From Candidatus Aminicenantota bacterium (GTDB lineage: Bacteria > Acidobacteriota > Aminicenantia > UBA2199): 5,777 nucleotides of DNA. The notes beneath the pieces were generated by a model. The model searched no databases. It was given only the letters and a program-made list of their open reading frames with translations, and was not told where the DNA came from. The position numbers and the translations under genes were made by a program. The stretch covers positions 2,005,876 through 2,011,652 of the forward strand of contig CP070627.1 of the NCBI GenBank assembly GCA_020355945.1, in the 5' to 3' direction. This document shows positions 5,765 to 5,777 of the stretch, piece by piece; the first letter of the stretch is position 1, and every line of letters begins with the position of its first letter.

Positions 5765-5777
5765 GCAGTTTTTTCAA

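Overview
The window reads as a bacterial chromosome fragment of moderate G+C with long A/T homopolymer runs, and every supported gene is on the minus strand. The gene content suggests a Gram-negative-type bacterium with a rich envelope-signalling repertoire: a two-component sensor with a periplasmic double propeller, and an ECF sigma/anti-sigma pair. Such sensors are common in Bacteroidota, Acidobacteriota and related or candidate phyla (Aminicenantes-like lineages are one possibility). Nothing here fixes the phylum, so this is inference.

Right part (about 5653 down to 3266): a compact operon read right to left. It encodes an ECF RNA polymerase sigma factor, an overlapping zinc-finger (H-x3-C-x2-C) anti-sigma factor with two membrane helices, a three-helix membrane protein with a roughly 220-residue extracytoplasmic domain and a C-terminal double zinc ribbon, and a previously unlisted 20-residue hydrophobic micro-ORF with a strong Shine-Dalgarno. 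A 39-nt near-perfect palindrome follows the micro-ORF. The likely logic is that the membrane proteins sense envelope state and control release of the sigma factor. A role for the third protein or the micropeptide as a partner is inferred from position only.

Middle (2891-3320): about 430 bases with no credible gene but dense structure: a short GC-rich tract resembling a dispersed bacterial intergenic motif, an A/T-rich stem-loop, two mutually exclusive GC/AT hairpins, and one copy of a 22-bp sequence. That sequence recurs perfectly, in inverted orientation, upstream of the sigma gene, so the two copies bracket the whole operon. A 13-bp direct repeat (17-bp period, one mismatch) lies at the far right edge, upstream of the operon.

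Left part (1-2890): one long open frame with no stop for 963 codons, running off the left edge. It encodes a signal-anchored periplasmic sensor with 14 Reg_prop-type propeller blades, a Y_Y_Y domain, a membrane helix, a short coiled segment, a PAS domain and the first residues of a histidine-kinase dimerisation domain. Its start appears to be GTG, because no ATG precedes the first blade. Two different envelope-signalling systems therefore lie next to each other, transcribed in the same direction but separated by a repeat-rich spacer.
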